The notes under the pieces: model-generated | What the model saw: only the letters and a program-made list of their open reading frames with translations | The model's database searches: none | Told to the model about the DNA's origin: nothing | Made by a program: the position numbers and the translations under genes | Part shown: positions 27,686 through 35,765 of the stretch, one piece after another | How the letters are laid out: each line of letters opens with the position of its first letter | How positions within the stretch are numbered: the stretch's first letter is position 1 | Assembly: GCF_026712185.1 (NCBI RefSeq) | Contig: NZ_JAPPUX010000005.1 | Location: 360,262 to 424,261, forward strand | DNA from: Nocardioides pini | GTDB lineage: Bacteria > Actinomycetota > Actinomycetes > Propionibacteriales > Nocardioidaceae | Direction: 5' to 3' | DNA length: 64,000 bases

Positions 27686-28726
27686 GTGGCGCGAGTGACG
27701 AGCCAGCGCCCCCCTGCCAGCGTGGGCCAGCCCACCCTGGACGAGGTGGCCCGGGTCGCGGGCGTCTCGCGCGCCACGGCGTCCCGGGCGATCAACGGCG
27801 GCCAGCGCGTCAGCGCCCGCGCGCAGTCGGCCGTCGACACGGCGGTGCGCACGCTGGGCTACGTCCCCAACCCGGCGGCGCGCAGCCTGGTGACGCGCCG
27901 CACGGACTCGATCGCGGTGGTCGTGCCCGAGCCCGACGACCGCGTCTTCTCCGACCCCTTCTTCGCCGGCACCCTGCGCGGCGTGACCCGGGTGCTGGGC
28001 GAGCGCGACATCCAGCTGGTGCTGCTGCTCGCCCGTCCCGGGGCGTCGACCGCGCGGACCCTGCGCTACCTCACCAACCGGCACGTCGACGGCGCACTGG
28101 TCGTCTCCCACCACCGCGACGACCGGCTCGCCGAGCACCTCGCCGATATCGGCCTGCCCTGCGTCTTCGGCGGTCGTCCGTGGACCGGCGGCGACCGGGT
28201 GGCGTACGTCGACGTGGACAACGTGGCCGGTGAGCGCGAGGCGACCGAGGCCCTCGTCGCCCGCGGTTGCACGCGGATCGGGACCATCGCCGGCCCCGCC
28301 GACATGACCGCCGCCGAGGACCGGCTCGCAGGCTGGCGCCAGGCGATGTCGAGCGCCGGCCTGGCCGCGGATGCGGTCGAGCACGGGGACTTCACCGAGG
28401 CCAGCGGCGAGGCCGCGGCCCGGGCGCTGATGGAGCGCCACCCCGACCTCGACGGGCTCGTCGTCGCCTCGGACCTGATGGCCGCCGGCGCCCTGCGGGT
28501 GCTGGCCGAGCTCGGCCGTCGCGTCCCCGACGACATCGCCGTCGTCGGCTTCGACGACCTCGGCGTCGCCGAGCGCACCTCCCCGGCCCTGACCACCGTC
28601 CGGCAGCCGGTCGACGAGATGGCCGAGCGGGCGACACGCCTGCTCCTCGAGCGCGTCGACGAGCCCGACTCGAGGCCGATGCGGGTGATCATCCCGCCGA
28701 CGCTGGTGCGGCGGGCGAGCGCCTGA
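27686..28726 (+). CDS. LacI-family repressor (CebR-like)
   Basis: A 346-residue regulator. Residues about 15-65 are the LacI helix-turn-helix (LDEVARVAGVSRATASRAIN) with hinge helix VPNPAARSL. The rest is a periplasmic-binding-protein-like ligand domain ending with FDDLGVAERTSPALTTVRQP. It closes the operon 1 bp after the beta-glucosidase stop and should bind the TGGAAGCGCTCCCA-type boxes at 22912 and 23001, released by cellobiose or a related sugar. GTG at 27695 is an alternative start. Confidence 0.87.
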   Translation: MARVTSQRPPASVGQPTLDEVARVAGVSRATASRAINGGQRVSARAQSAVDTAVRTLGYVPNPAARSLVTRRTDSIAVVVPEPDDRVFSDPFFAGTLRGVTRVLGERDIQLVLLLARPGASTARTLRYLTNRHVDGALVVSHHRDDRLAEHLADIGLPCVFGGRPWTGGDRVAYVDVDNVAGEREATEALVARGCTRIGTIAGPADMTAAEDRLAGWRQAMSSAGLAADAVEHGDFTEASGEAAARALMERHPDLDGLVVASDLMAAGALRVLAELGRRVPDDIAVVGFDDLGVAERTSPALTTVRQPVDEMAERATRLLLERVDEPDSRPMRVIIPPTLVRRASA

Positions 28727-28760
28727 ACCTCGCGACGCCCTCGTCCCTCGGGCTACCCGA

Positions 28761-29165
28761 TCACCGGCGGAGTGCGAGCGACGCGACGAGCTCCTCCACG
28801 CGACGACGGATCTCGTCACGGATCGGCCGCACCGCCTCGATCCCCTGCCCGGCGGGGTCGTCCAGCGCCCAGTCCTCGTAGCGCTTGCCGGGGTAGAAGG
28901 GGCAGGCGTCCCCGCAGCCCATCGTGATCACGACGTCGGACTCCTGCACGGCCGCGTCGCTGAGCAGCTTCGGCTGCTGCCCGGCGATGTCGATGCCGAC
29001 CTCGGCCATCGCCTCGACGGCGACCGGGTTGACGCTGCCGGCGGGTGCCGAGCCGGCCGAGAGCACCTCGACGCGGTCGCCCGCGAGGTGCCGGAGCCAG
29101 CCGGCCGCCATCTGCGAGCGCCCGGCGTTGTGGACGCACACGAACAGGACGGTGGGAGCGGTCAT
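28761..29165 (-). CDS. arsC: Arsenate reductase (low-molecular-weight phosphatase family)
   Basis: A 134-residue protein. The phosphatase loop C-x5-R is in FVCVHNAGRSQ, and a further Cys pair lies in MGCGDACPFYPG, as in thiol-coupled ArsC enzymes that reduce arsenate to arsenite. The C-terminal DWALDDPAGQ carries the general-acid Asp region. It is last in an arsR-acr3-arsC operon and overlaps acr3 by 4 bp. The reductant (thioredoxin or mycothiol) cannot be decided here. Confidence 0.88.
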   Translation of the reverse strand: MTAPTVLFVCVHNAGRSQMAAGWLRHLAGDRVEVLSAGSAPAGSVNPVAVEAMAEVGIDIAGQQPKLLSDAAVQESDVVITMGCGDACPFYPGKRYEDWALDDPAGQGIEAVRPIRDEIRRRVEELVASLALRR

Positions 29166-30253
29166 CGGGAGGACTCCTCGAAGGTGGGGTCGGGTGCCGG
29201 GTGGGGGAAGCGGTCGCGCAGCGCGAGGCTGACGTAGACGAGGGCGACGAGCACCGGGACCTCGATGAGGGGGCCGACGACCCCGGCGAGCGCCTGGCCG
29301 GACGTGACGCCGAAGGTCGCGATCGCCACCGCGATGGCGAGCTCGAAGTTGTTGCCGGCCGCGGTGAAGGCGAGCGTCGTGGTGCGCTCGTACGTCATGC
29401 CGAGGGCGCGGCCGAGCAGGAAGCCGCCGCCCCACATCAGTGCGAAGTACGCCAGCAGCGGCAGCGCGATGCGGACGACGTCCACCGGGTTGCTGGTGAC
29501 CTGCTCGCCCTGCAGGGCGAACAGGACCACGATCGTGAAGAGCAGTCCGATCAGCGCCCACGGCCCGACGCGCGGCAGGAAGACCGACTCGTACCACTCG
29601 CGACCGCGGGCGCGCTCGCCGTAGGTGCGCGAGAGCCAGCCGAGCAGCAGCGGGATCCCGAGGAAGACCAGCACGGACGTCGCGATCTGCCAGGCGGAGA
29701 CGTCGAGGGCGGCGCCCGGCAGGCCGAGCCAGGAGGGGAGGGCCTCGAGGTAGAACCACCCGAGGCCGGCGAAGGCGACGACCTGGAAGACGGAGTTCAG
29801 GGCCACGAGGACGGCAGCCGCCTCGCGGTCGCCGCAGGCGAGGTCGTTCCAGATGATGACCATCGCGATGCAGCGTGCGAGGCCGACGATGACCAGGCCG
29901 GTGCGGTACTCCGGGAGGTCGGGGAGCAGCAGCCACGCCAGCGTGAACATCAGCGCCGGTCCGACGACCCAGTTGAGCACCAGCGACGCGCCCAGCATCC
30001 GACGGTCTGCGGTCACGGTGTCGAGCCGGTCGTAGCGCACCTTGGCGAGGACCGGGTACATCATCACGAGCAGGCCGACCGCGATCGGCAGCGAGATGCC
30101 GTCCACCTCGACGGCCGAGAGCGCGTCGTCGATGCCGGGCACCAAGCGGCCGAGCAGGAGCCCGCCGACCATCGCCAGCCCGATCCAGACGGGCAGGAAC
30201 CGGTCGAGCGTCGAGAGCCGCTGGACCACGGGCCCGCCCTCGCGGCGGCTCAC
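29162..30253 (-). CDS. arsB: ACR3 family arsenite efflux transporter
   Basis: A 363-residue inner-membrane protein with about ten hydrophobic segments, the size and pattern of ACR3-type arsenite/H+ antiporters. The family Cys is in GLARCIAMVIIWND, and FTAAGNNFELAIAVA matches the conserved TM9-10 region. The GTG at 30253 has GGAGGAG just before it and overlaps the arsR stop. It exports the arsenite made by ArsC. Confidence 0.88.
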   Translation of the reverse strand: MSRREGGPVVQRLSTLDRFLPVWIGLAMVGGLLLGRLVPGIDDALSAVEVDGISLPIAVGLLVMMYPVLAKVRYDRLDTVTADRRMLGASLVLNWVVGPALMFTLAWLLLPDLPEYRTGLVIVGLARCIAMVIIWNDLACGDREAAAVLVALNSVFQVVAFAGLGWFYLEALPSWLGLPGAALDVSAWQIATSVLVFLGIPLLLGWLSRTYGERARGREWYESVFLPRVGPWALIGLLFTIVVLFALQGEQVTSNPVDVVRIALPLLAYFALMWGGGFLLGRALGMTYERTTTLAFTAAGNNFELAIAVAIATFGVTSGQALAGVVGPLIEVPVLVALVYVSLALRDRFPHPAPDPTFEESSR

Positions 30254-30606
30254 GCTCCTCCACCGATCAGCGCGGCGAGGTCGGCGAGCACCTCGCGGCG
30301 CACGGCGTAGTAGACCCACACGCCGCGCTTGCTGCGGTCGAGCAGGCCCGCCTCGTGCAGGACCTTGAGGTGGTGGCTGATCGTCGGCTGCGACAGGTCG
30401 AAGGCGTCGTTCAGGTCGCAGACGCAGGCCTCGCCACCCTCGCTCGCCGCGACGATCGAGACCAGCCGGAGGCGGACCGGGTCGGCGAGCGCCTTGAGCA
30501 GCGGCGCGACGCTCTCGGCCCGGTCGGCCGCGAGGGGCTCGCGGACGAGGGGCGAGCAGCACGCCACGGTCTCGACGGGGGTGAGGGTCAGCTGAGACTT
30601 CGACAC
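30250..30606 (-). CDS. arsR: ArsR-family arsenic-responsive repressor
   Basis: A 118-residue winged-helix repressor. The recognition region is LSQPTISHHLKVLHEAGL. Metalloid-binding Cys are likely C16-C17 (VACCSP) together with C61/C63 (ACVCDL), similar to the N-terminal CC type of Corynebacterium ArsR. It is first in the operon and divergent from arsI. Paired palindromic sites in the 77-bp intergenic region are the probable operators. Confidence 0.88.
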   Translation of the reverse strand: MSKSQLTLTPVETVACCSPLVREPLAADRAESVAPLLKALADPVRLRLVSIVAASEGGEACVCDLNDAFDLSQPTISHHLKVLHEAGLLDRSKRGVWVYYAVRREVLADLAALIGGGA

Positions 30607-30609
30607 AGA

Positions 30610-30670
30610 TCAATATTGACAGATGTCGATGTGTGGGGCAATCTCAACATATCGACATCCATCAATATGA
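30610..30670. promoter_or_regulatory. Paired ArsR operator sites in the divergent arsR/arsI promoter
   Basis: Site 1 (30610-30630) contains TCAATATTGA, a perfect palindrome, then GATGTCGAT. Site 2 (30651-30670) is its near mirror, ATCGACATC then ATCAATATGA. The two halves form a long imperfect inverted repeat covering both promoters. The DNA is markedly AT-rich for this genome. Confidence 0.7.
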
Positions 30671-30683
30671 AGAGGAGGACACC

Positions 30684-31115
30684 ATGTCCCGCCTGCAGCT
30701 CGCCCTCAACGTCGACGACCTCGAGACGTCGATCGGCTTCTACTCCGCGCTCTTCGGCACCGAGCCCCACAAGGTGCGTCCGGGCTACGCCAACTTCGCC
30801 GTCGCGCAGCCGCCCCTCAAGCTCGTCCTGATCGAGACCCCGGGTCGGGGCGGGAGCATCAACCACCTCGGCGTCGAGGTCGAGGACGTCGACACGGTCG
30901 ACGCCGAGCTGACCCGGCTCGCGGCCGCCGGGTTCGCGACCACGGAGGAGCGCGACACGACCTGCTGCTACGCCAAGCAGGACAAGTTCTGGGTCCAGGG
31001 GACCCCCGACGGCGAGCGGTGGGAGGTCTACACGATCACCGATGACGCGCCTGCGACGAACGCGACGGGCGACGCGGCGGACGAGGAGAGCCGCGCGGAC
31101 GCCTGCTGCGCCTGA
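30684..31115 (+). CDS. ArsI/CadI family metalloprotein (VOC fold)
   Basis: A 143-residue vicinal-oxygen-chelate protein. His in SINHLGVEV (H61), Glu in ERWEVY and a vicinal Cys pair in TTCCYAKQDKFWVQG match ArsI C-As lyases and the related CadI. ArsI demethylates trivalent organoarsenicals. A Cys-ending tail (DACCA) may add metal binding. Excellent GAGGAGG before the ATG at 30684. It is divergent from the arsR operon, so both are expected to be derepressed by arsenite. Confidence 0.85.
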   Translation: MSRLQLALNVDDLETSIGFYSALFGTEPHKVRPGYANFAVAQPPLKLVLIETPGRGGSINHLGVEVEDVDTVDAELTRLAAAGFATTEERDTTCCYAKQDKFWVQGTPDGERWEVYTITDDAPATNATGDAADEESRADACCA

Positions 31116-31159
31116 CGTCCTGACTGCTGGCCTGGCCGTCCTGGTGGTGATCTCGCCCC

Positions 31160-31173
31160 TGAGTCCCGACTCA
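31160..31173. repeat. TGAGTC palindrome, short copy
   Basis: TGAGTC-CC-GACTCA, flanked on the left by CCCC as at 32880. It belongs with the 19-bp palindromes at 32880 and 63141. It lies in the 245-bp gap before the helicase; a TAGCGT-like -10 at about 31211 would give a leader of roughly 145 nt. Confidence 0.4.
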
Positions 31174-31360
31174 CACGGCAAACGATTCGCGGGAACACCA
31201 CCAGTCCCACTAGCGTTGGGTCCACAGACGTCCGGCCGGTCTTGCCCCGGACGCAGGTTCCCTCGCGGGGACCCTCCCTCACAACTGAGGCACGTACGCC
31301 GCGCATCGCACGACGACCAGCGCGGCTCACGGTGGCGAGACGCCAACCGAAAGCAGTCAC

Positions 31361-32863
31361 ATGACCTTCGCCGACCTCGGCGTACCGTCCTCGCTCGTCC
31401 GGATCCTGGACCAGCAGGGCATCACCACTCCCACTCCGATCCAGGCCGCGACGCTGCCCGACAGCCTCGCCGGCCGCGACGTCCTCGGCCGTGGCCGCAC
31501 CGGCTCCGGCAAGACGTACGCCTTCCTCCTGCCGCTGGTCGCCCGCCTCGACGCGTCCAAGCTGCCGGCGATGCCGCGCAAGCCGCGCGCGCTGATCCTC
31601 GCGCCGACGCGCGAGCTCGTCGGCCAGATCGAGGCCTCCCTCGCCCCGCTCGCCAAGGCCAGCGGCCTGACGACCCGCACCGTCTTCGGCGGTGTCGGCC
31701 AGAACCCGCAGGTCACCGCGCTCAAGAAGGGCGTCGACATCGTCATCGCCTGCCCCGGTCGCCTCGAGGACCTCATGGGCCAGGGCTACGCCGACCTCTC
31801 GGCGGTCGAGATCACCGTCCTCGACGAGGCCGACCACATGGCCGACCTCGGCTTCCTGCCGGGCGTGCGCCGCATCATGGACAAGACCCCGCAGTCGGGC
31901 CAGCGCCTGCTGTTCTCGGCCACGCTCGACAAGGCGATCGACGTCCTGGTGAAGCGGTTCCTCACCAACCCGGTCACCCACGAGGCCGACTCGGCGCAGT
32001 CGCCGGTCGCCACGATGCACCACCACGTGCTGCACCTGACCCGCGACCAGCGGGTGCCGGTGCTGGTGGACCTGACGAGCGCCCCGGGCCGCACGGTGGT
32101 GTTCACCCGCACCAAGCACGGCGCCAAGGCGCTGGCCCGCCAGCTCAACAAGAGCGGCGTGCCGACGGTCGACCTGCACGGCAACCTCAGCCAGAACGCG
32201 CGCACCCGCAACATGGAGGCCTTCCACTCGGGCACCGCCACCACGCTGGTCGCCACCGACATCGCGGCGCGCGGCATCCACGTCGACGACGTCGCGCTCG
32301 TCGTGCATGCCGACCCGCCGGTCGAGCACAAGGCCTACCTGCACCGCTCCGGACGTACGGCCCGCGCCGGCGCCGAGGGCACCGTCATCACCCTCATGAC
32401 CGACGAGCAGGTCCGCGACGTGCGCGACCTGACCCGTCTGGCCGGCATCAAGCCGACCACCACCAAGGTCAACGGGCCCGGTCACCCGGTGCTCGTGCAG
32501 CTCGCCCCCGGCGAGCGCAGCACCCCCGGCGGCCTCGTCATCGAGGCGCCCGCCTCGGGTGGCGGCGGCCGCTCGACCGGTGCGAACGCCCAGCGCAAGC
32601 GAGCCCGGTCGCAGGGTCAGACCAACGGTCAGTCGCGACGGGGCAACCCGACCGGCTCCGGCCCGGGCGCGGGCTCCGCGCCGTCCGGCGGCGGCCAGCG
32701 TCGTCGCTCCGGCGGCGGCCAGGGCGGCGGTCAGGGTGGTTCCGGCGGCCAGGGTGGCGGCGGCAACCGTCGTCGTCGCGGCGGCCAGGGCGGCTCCGGC
32801 GGTCAGGGTGGCCAGTCCCGCGGCGGCGGCCACAGCGCCGCGTCGTTCAGCGGCAGGCGCTGA
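31361..32863 (+). CDS. DEAD-box ATP-dependent RNA helicase with RGG-like tail
   Basis: A 500-residue RNA helicase. Q motif TTPTPIQAATLP, Walker A GRTGSGKT, PTRELVGQIE, DEAD box in VLDEADHMADLG, SAT in LLFSATLDKA and motif VI HRSGRTARAG are all present. Residues from about 395 form a low-complexity tail of Gly, Gln, Arg and Ser repeats (such as GGQGGSGGQGG), typical of RNA-binding tails in cold-adapted actinobacterial helicases. The long leader suggests post-transcriptional control. A strong hairpin terminator follows at 32937. Confidence 0.9.
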   Translation: MTFADLGVPSSLVRILDQQGITTPTPIQAATLPDSLAGRDVLGRGRTGSGKTYAFLLPLVARLDASKLPAMPRKPRALILAPTRELVGQIEASLAPLAKASGLTTRTVFGGVGQNPQVTALKKGVDIVIACPGRLEDLMGQGYADLSAVEITVLDEADHMADLGFLPGVRRIMDKTPQSGQRLLFSATLDKAIDVLVKRFLTNPVTHEADSAQSPVATMHHHVLHLTRDQRVPVLVDLTSAPGRTVVFTRTKHGAKALARQLNKSGVPTVDLHGNLSQNARTRNMEAFHSGTATTLVATDIAARGIHVDDVALVVHADPPVEHKAYLHRSGRTARAGAEGTVITLMTDEQVRDVRDLTRLAGIKPTTTKVNGPGHPVLVQLAPGERSTPGGLVIEAPASGGGGRSTGANAQRKRARSQGQTNGQSRRGNPTGSGPGAGSAPSGGGQRRRSGGGQGGGQGGSGGQGGGGNRRRRGGQGGSGGQGGQSRGGGHSAASFSGRR

Positions 32864-32879
32864 CCGGCCCACTGGCCCC

Positions 32880-32898
32880 TGAGTCTCCGAGAGACTCA
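32880..32898. repeat. TGAGTC palindrome, 19-bp copy
   Basis: TGAGTCTC-CGA-GAGACTCA, 16 bp after the helicase stop. Nearly the same 19-mer occurs inside the carboxylase alpha gene at 63141. Confidence 0.55.
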
Positions 32899-32936
32899 AC
32901 GTGCATCCCGGGCGTGTCGCGCCCATCTCCCTTCGT

Positions 32937-32966
32937 CAGCGATCCCCGGTCAGCCGGGGATCGCTG
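32937..32966 (+). terminator. Strong hairpin after the helicase gene
   Basis: A perfect 13-bp stem (CAGCGATCCCCGG/CCGGGGATCGCTG) with a 4-nt TCAG loop, without a clear U-tract. Confidence 0.65.
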
Positions 32967-33041
32967 AGGGGACCCACGGGGAGCGGAATGCCCGACCGGC
33001 CATAGTCGTTCACCCTTCAACCAACCAGGAGGGCGGGACGG

Positions 33042-34103
33042 ATGCCTGACTTCGACTTCTCGGTGCTCGGCACGCGCGAGCACCCCACGCTGGGCCTCGA
33101 CACCTTCGGTGACGCGCCTCTCGACGGCGCGCCCGGCAACCACCCGCAGACGCTGCGCGAGGTCGTCGCCGAGGCGGTGCTCGCGGACCGCGTCGGCGTC
33201 GACTACATCGGCCTGGGCGAGCACCACCGCCCCGACTACGCGATCTCGGCGCCCGACGTGGTGCTCGCCGCGATCGCCGGACAGACCGAGCGGATCCGGC
33301 TGGGCACGGGCGTCACCGTGCTGTCGTCCGACGACCCGATCCGGGTCTACCAGCGCTTCGCCACGCTCGACGCGGTGAGCAACGGACGTGCCGAGGTGCA
33401 GCTGGGTCGCGGCTCGTTCATCGAGTCCTTCGGCCTCTTCGGCCTCGAGCTGTCCGACTACGACCGGCTGTTCGCGGAGAAGCTCGACCTCTTCGCCGCC
33501 CTCCAGGCCGAGGGTCCCGTGTCGTGGGAGGGCACCGTCCGCCCGCCGCTGGTCGACCAGCGCGTCTACCCGACCACCGCCGCCGGCCGCCTCCCGGCGT
33601 GGATCGGCGTGGGCGGCACCCCGCAGTCGGTGGTGCGTGCGGCGCAGTACGGCATGCCGCTGATGCTGGCGGTCATCGGGAGCTCGCCGGCGGGCTTCGT
33701 CCAGCTCGCCGACCTCTACCGCGAGGCCCTCGGCCGGATGGAGCTGCCGGAGCTGCCGATCGGCATGCACTCCCCGGGCCACGTCGCCGCCACGGACGAG
33801 GAGGCCCGCGAGCAGCTCTACCCGAACCAGGCCGAGCTCTACACCCGGATCGGACGCGAGCGCGGCTGGCCGCCGTACTCCCGCATCCAGTTCGAGCAGG
33901 CGGCCTCCCCGCAGGGTGCGCTCTTCGTCGGCTCCCCGGAGACCGTCGCGCAGAAGATCGCGTGGGCCGCCCGGACGTTGGGTCTGAGCCGCTTCCAGCT
34001 GAAGTACTCCGTCGGCTCGCTGCCGCACGAGCAGCGGATGGAGTCGGTGCGCCTCTACGGCGAGGAGGTCGTCCCGCGGGTCCGCGAGCTCCTCGCCTCC
34101 TGA
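33042..34103 (+). CDS. LLM class flavin-dependent oxidoreductase
   Basis: A 353-residue luciferase-like monooxygenase-fold protein (F420- or FMN-dependent family). IGLGEHHRPDYAISAPDVVL and IRLGTGVTVLSSDDPIRVYQ are typical for the barrel, and an FVGSPETVAQKIAW-type segment closes it. Family members oxidise small organic substrates; the cofactor and substrate are not identifiable. GGAGGG lies before the ATG. It stands alone after the helicase terminator. Confidence 0.8.
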   Translation: MPDFDFSVLGTREHPTLGLDTFGDAPLDGAPGNHPQTLREVVAEAVLADRVGVDYIGLGEHHRPDYAISAPDVVLAAIAGQTERIRLGTGVTVLSSDDPIRVYQRFATLDAVSNGRAEVQLGRGSFIESFGLFGLELSDYDRLFAEKLDLFAALQAEGPVSWEGTVRPPLVDQRVYPTTAAGRLPAWIGVGGTPQSVVRAAQYGMPLMLAVIGSSPAGFVQLADLYREALGRMELPELPIGMHSPGHVAATDEEAREQLYPNQAELYTRIGRERGWPPYSRIQFEQAASPQGALFVGSPETVAQKIAWAARTLGLSRFQLKYSVGSLPHEQRMESVRLYGEEVVPRVRELLAS

Positions 34104-34141
34104 GCGGCCGGCCCTAGCAGCGCCCTCCTAGGCTGCAGGTC

Positions 34142-34831
34142 ATGCGCACCTTCATCCGGCGATCGCTGTGGGACGTGGTCCCGCGCGACCAGCGCGACAC
34201 CGCGGAGGCGTTCCGGCGCCGCCAGCTGGTGGCGGCGGTCGTGGTGCTCGTCGGTGCGGTCGTCCTCGGCTGGTCGCTGCGCCTCGAGCCCGGCGGCAAC
34301 GCCTTCTACGTCGCGGCGGTCGTGCTCGCCGGTGTCTGGGCGGCGGGGGCCTTCCTGTCCGGCCGGCTCCACCTCGGCCGCATCGCCGGCGAGGGCGAGG
34401 TCTTCGTCCGGCCGATCCTCGCCCCGATCCTGCTCGGCCTGCTGCTGGTCGGGATCTTCGTCCTCGGCTCGCTCGTCGTCCGCGAGATCGACCCCCTCGC
34501 CGACTACGTCAGCTCGGTCCTGGCGTACGCCGACGAGGGCTCCCTGGCGATCCTGGCGGTCATCACCTTCGTCAACGGCATCGCCGAGGAGCTGTTCTTC
34601 CGCGGTGCGATGTACGCCGCGATCCCCCGGCACCCGGTCCTCTGGACCACCCTCGCCTACGTGGTGGCGACCCTGGCCACCGGCAACGTGATGCTCGGCT
34701 TCGCCGCCATCGTGCTCGGCGCCGTCTGCGGCCTGGAGAGGCGCGCCAGCGGTGGTGTGCTGGCCCCGATCCTGACCCACATCACGTGGTCGCTGTCGAT
34801 GCTGTTCCTGCTGCCGTTGCTCTTCTCCTGA
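34142..34831 (+). CDS. CPBP family intramembrane metalloprotease
   Basis: A 229-residue membrane protein with about six hydrophobic segments. GIAEELFFRG supplies the glutamate pair and Arg of the Abi/CPBP (Rce1-like) active site, and LTHITWSLSML supplies the downstream His. Such proteins process membrane proteins or confer bacteriocin self-immunity; the target is unknown. TAGGCT (34129-34134) lies 7 nt before the ATG, so the mRNA is probably leaderless. The stop lies 2 bp from the convergent neighbour. Confidence 0.8.
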   Translation: MRTFIRRSLWDVVPRDQRDTAEAFRRRQLVAAVVVLVGAVVLGWSLRLEPGGNAFYVAAVVLAGVWAAGAFLSGRLHLGRIAGEGEVFVRPILAPILLGLLLVGIFVLGSLVVREIDPLADYVSSVLAYADEGSLAILAVITFVNGIAEELFFRGAMYAAIPRHPVLWTTLAYVVATLATGNVMLGFAAIVLGAVCGLERRASGGVLAPILTHITWSLSMLFLLPLLFS

Positions 34832-34833
34832 GC

Positions 34834-35730
34834 TCAGCGATCCGCTGCGGCACGCTCCGCCAGCGCGCGGCGCACCGACTCGCGGTAGGACAGCGGCTCG
34901 CCCGGCACCACGTCACGGATCGAGGTGTCGCGCACGACGACCTCGGTCGACATCGAGTCGATGAGGTTGCGCCCGGTCGTGACGTCGACGTCGGTGACCA
35001 GCGCCAGCCAGTACGACGACAGCCGCGGCGTCAGCAGCGGCAGGACCACGATGGGGATCCGCCGCCCGTCGCTCTCCTCGTTGGCGACCAGCAGCATCTC
35101 CTTGTAGGTGAGCTGGTCGGGCCCGCCGATCTCGAAGACCCGGCCGATCGCGTCGGGGTGGTCGACGACTCCTGCGAGGTAGCGCACGACGTCGTCGATC
35201 GAGATGGGCTGGGTGCGGGTGCCGACCCACTTGGGCACGACCATCGCGGGCAGGTTCTTGACCAGCTGCCGGGTGAGCTCCCACGAGATGCCGCCGTGGC
35301 CGACGACGATCGCCGCCCGCAGCACGGTGACGGGCACGCCGTCACCGCCGAGCAGCTCCTCGACCTCGCGTCGCGACCGGAGGTGCGCCGACAGCTGCTG
35401 GTCGTCGTCGCCGAGCCCGCCCATGTAGACGATCTGCTTGACCCCGGCCGCGGCCGCCGCGGCGCTGAAGGTGCGCGCCGCCTCGGCGTCCTTCCGCTCG
35501 AAGTCGGGGTCGTCGAGGGAGTGGACGAGGTAGATCGCGACGTCCACGTCGCGCAGCGCCTCGTCGAGCGAGGACCGGTCCGACACGTCGGCGCCGACCG
35601 GCTGTCCGGGGCCGTCGTACGACTCCGGGCGCCGGGTCATGGCCCGGACGTCGTGGCCGGCGTCGAGCAGGGCGGGGACGAGGCGGCGGCCGATGAAGCC
35701 CGTGGCGCCGGTGACGAGAACTGTCGACAT
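34834..35730 (-). CDS. NAD(P)H-binding protein (atypical SDR, NmrA-like)
   Basis: A 298-residue Rossmann-fold protein. VLVTGATGFIGRRLVPALL is the dinucleotide-binding loop. The catalytic Tyr-Lys pair of classical SDRs is not evident, as in atypical SDRs and complex I assembly-like or NmrA-type regulators. The C-terminal half has VGTRTQPISIDDVVRYLAGV. A role in redox sensing or cofactor metabolism is possible but not shown. Confidence 0.75.
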   Translation of the reverse strand: MSTVLVTGATGFIGRRLVPALLDAGHDVRAMTRRPESYDGPGQPVGADVSDRSSLDEALRDVDVAIYLVHSLDDPDFERKDAEAARTFSAAAAAAGVKQIVYMGGLGDDDQQLSAHLRSRREVEELLGGDGVPVTVLRAAIVVGHGGISWELTRQLVKNLPAMVVPKWVGTRTQPISIDDVVRYLAGVVDHPDAIGRVFEIGGPDQLTYKEMLLVANEESDGRRIPIVVLPLLTPRLSSYWLALVTDVDVTTGRNLIDSMSTEVVVRDTSIRDVVPGEPLSYRESVRRALAERAAADR

Positions 35731-35765
35731 GCGGCCACTCTCTCAGCACGGTCCGCATGCGCGCC

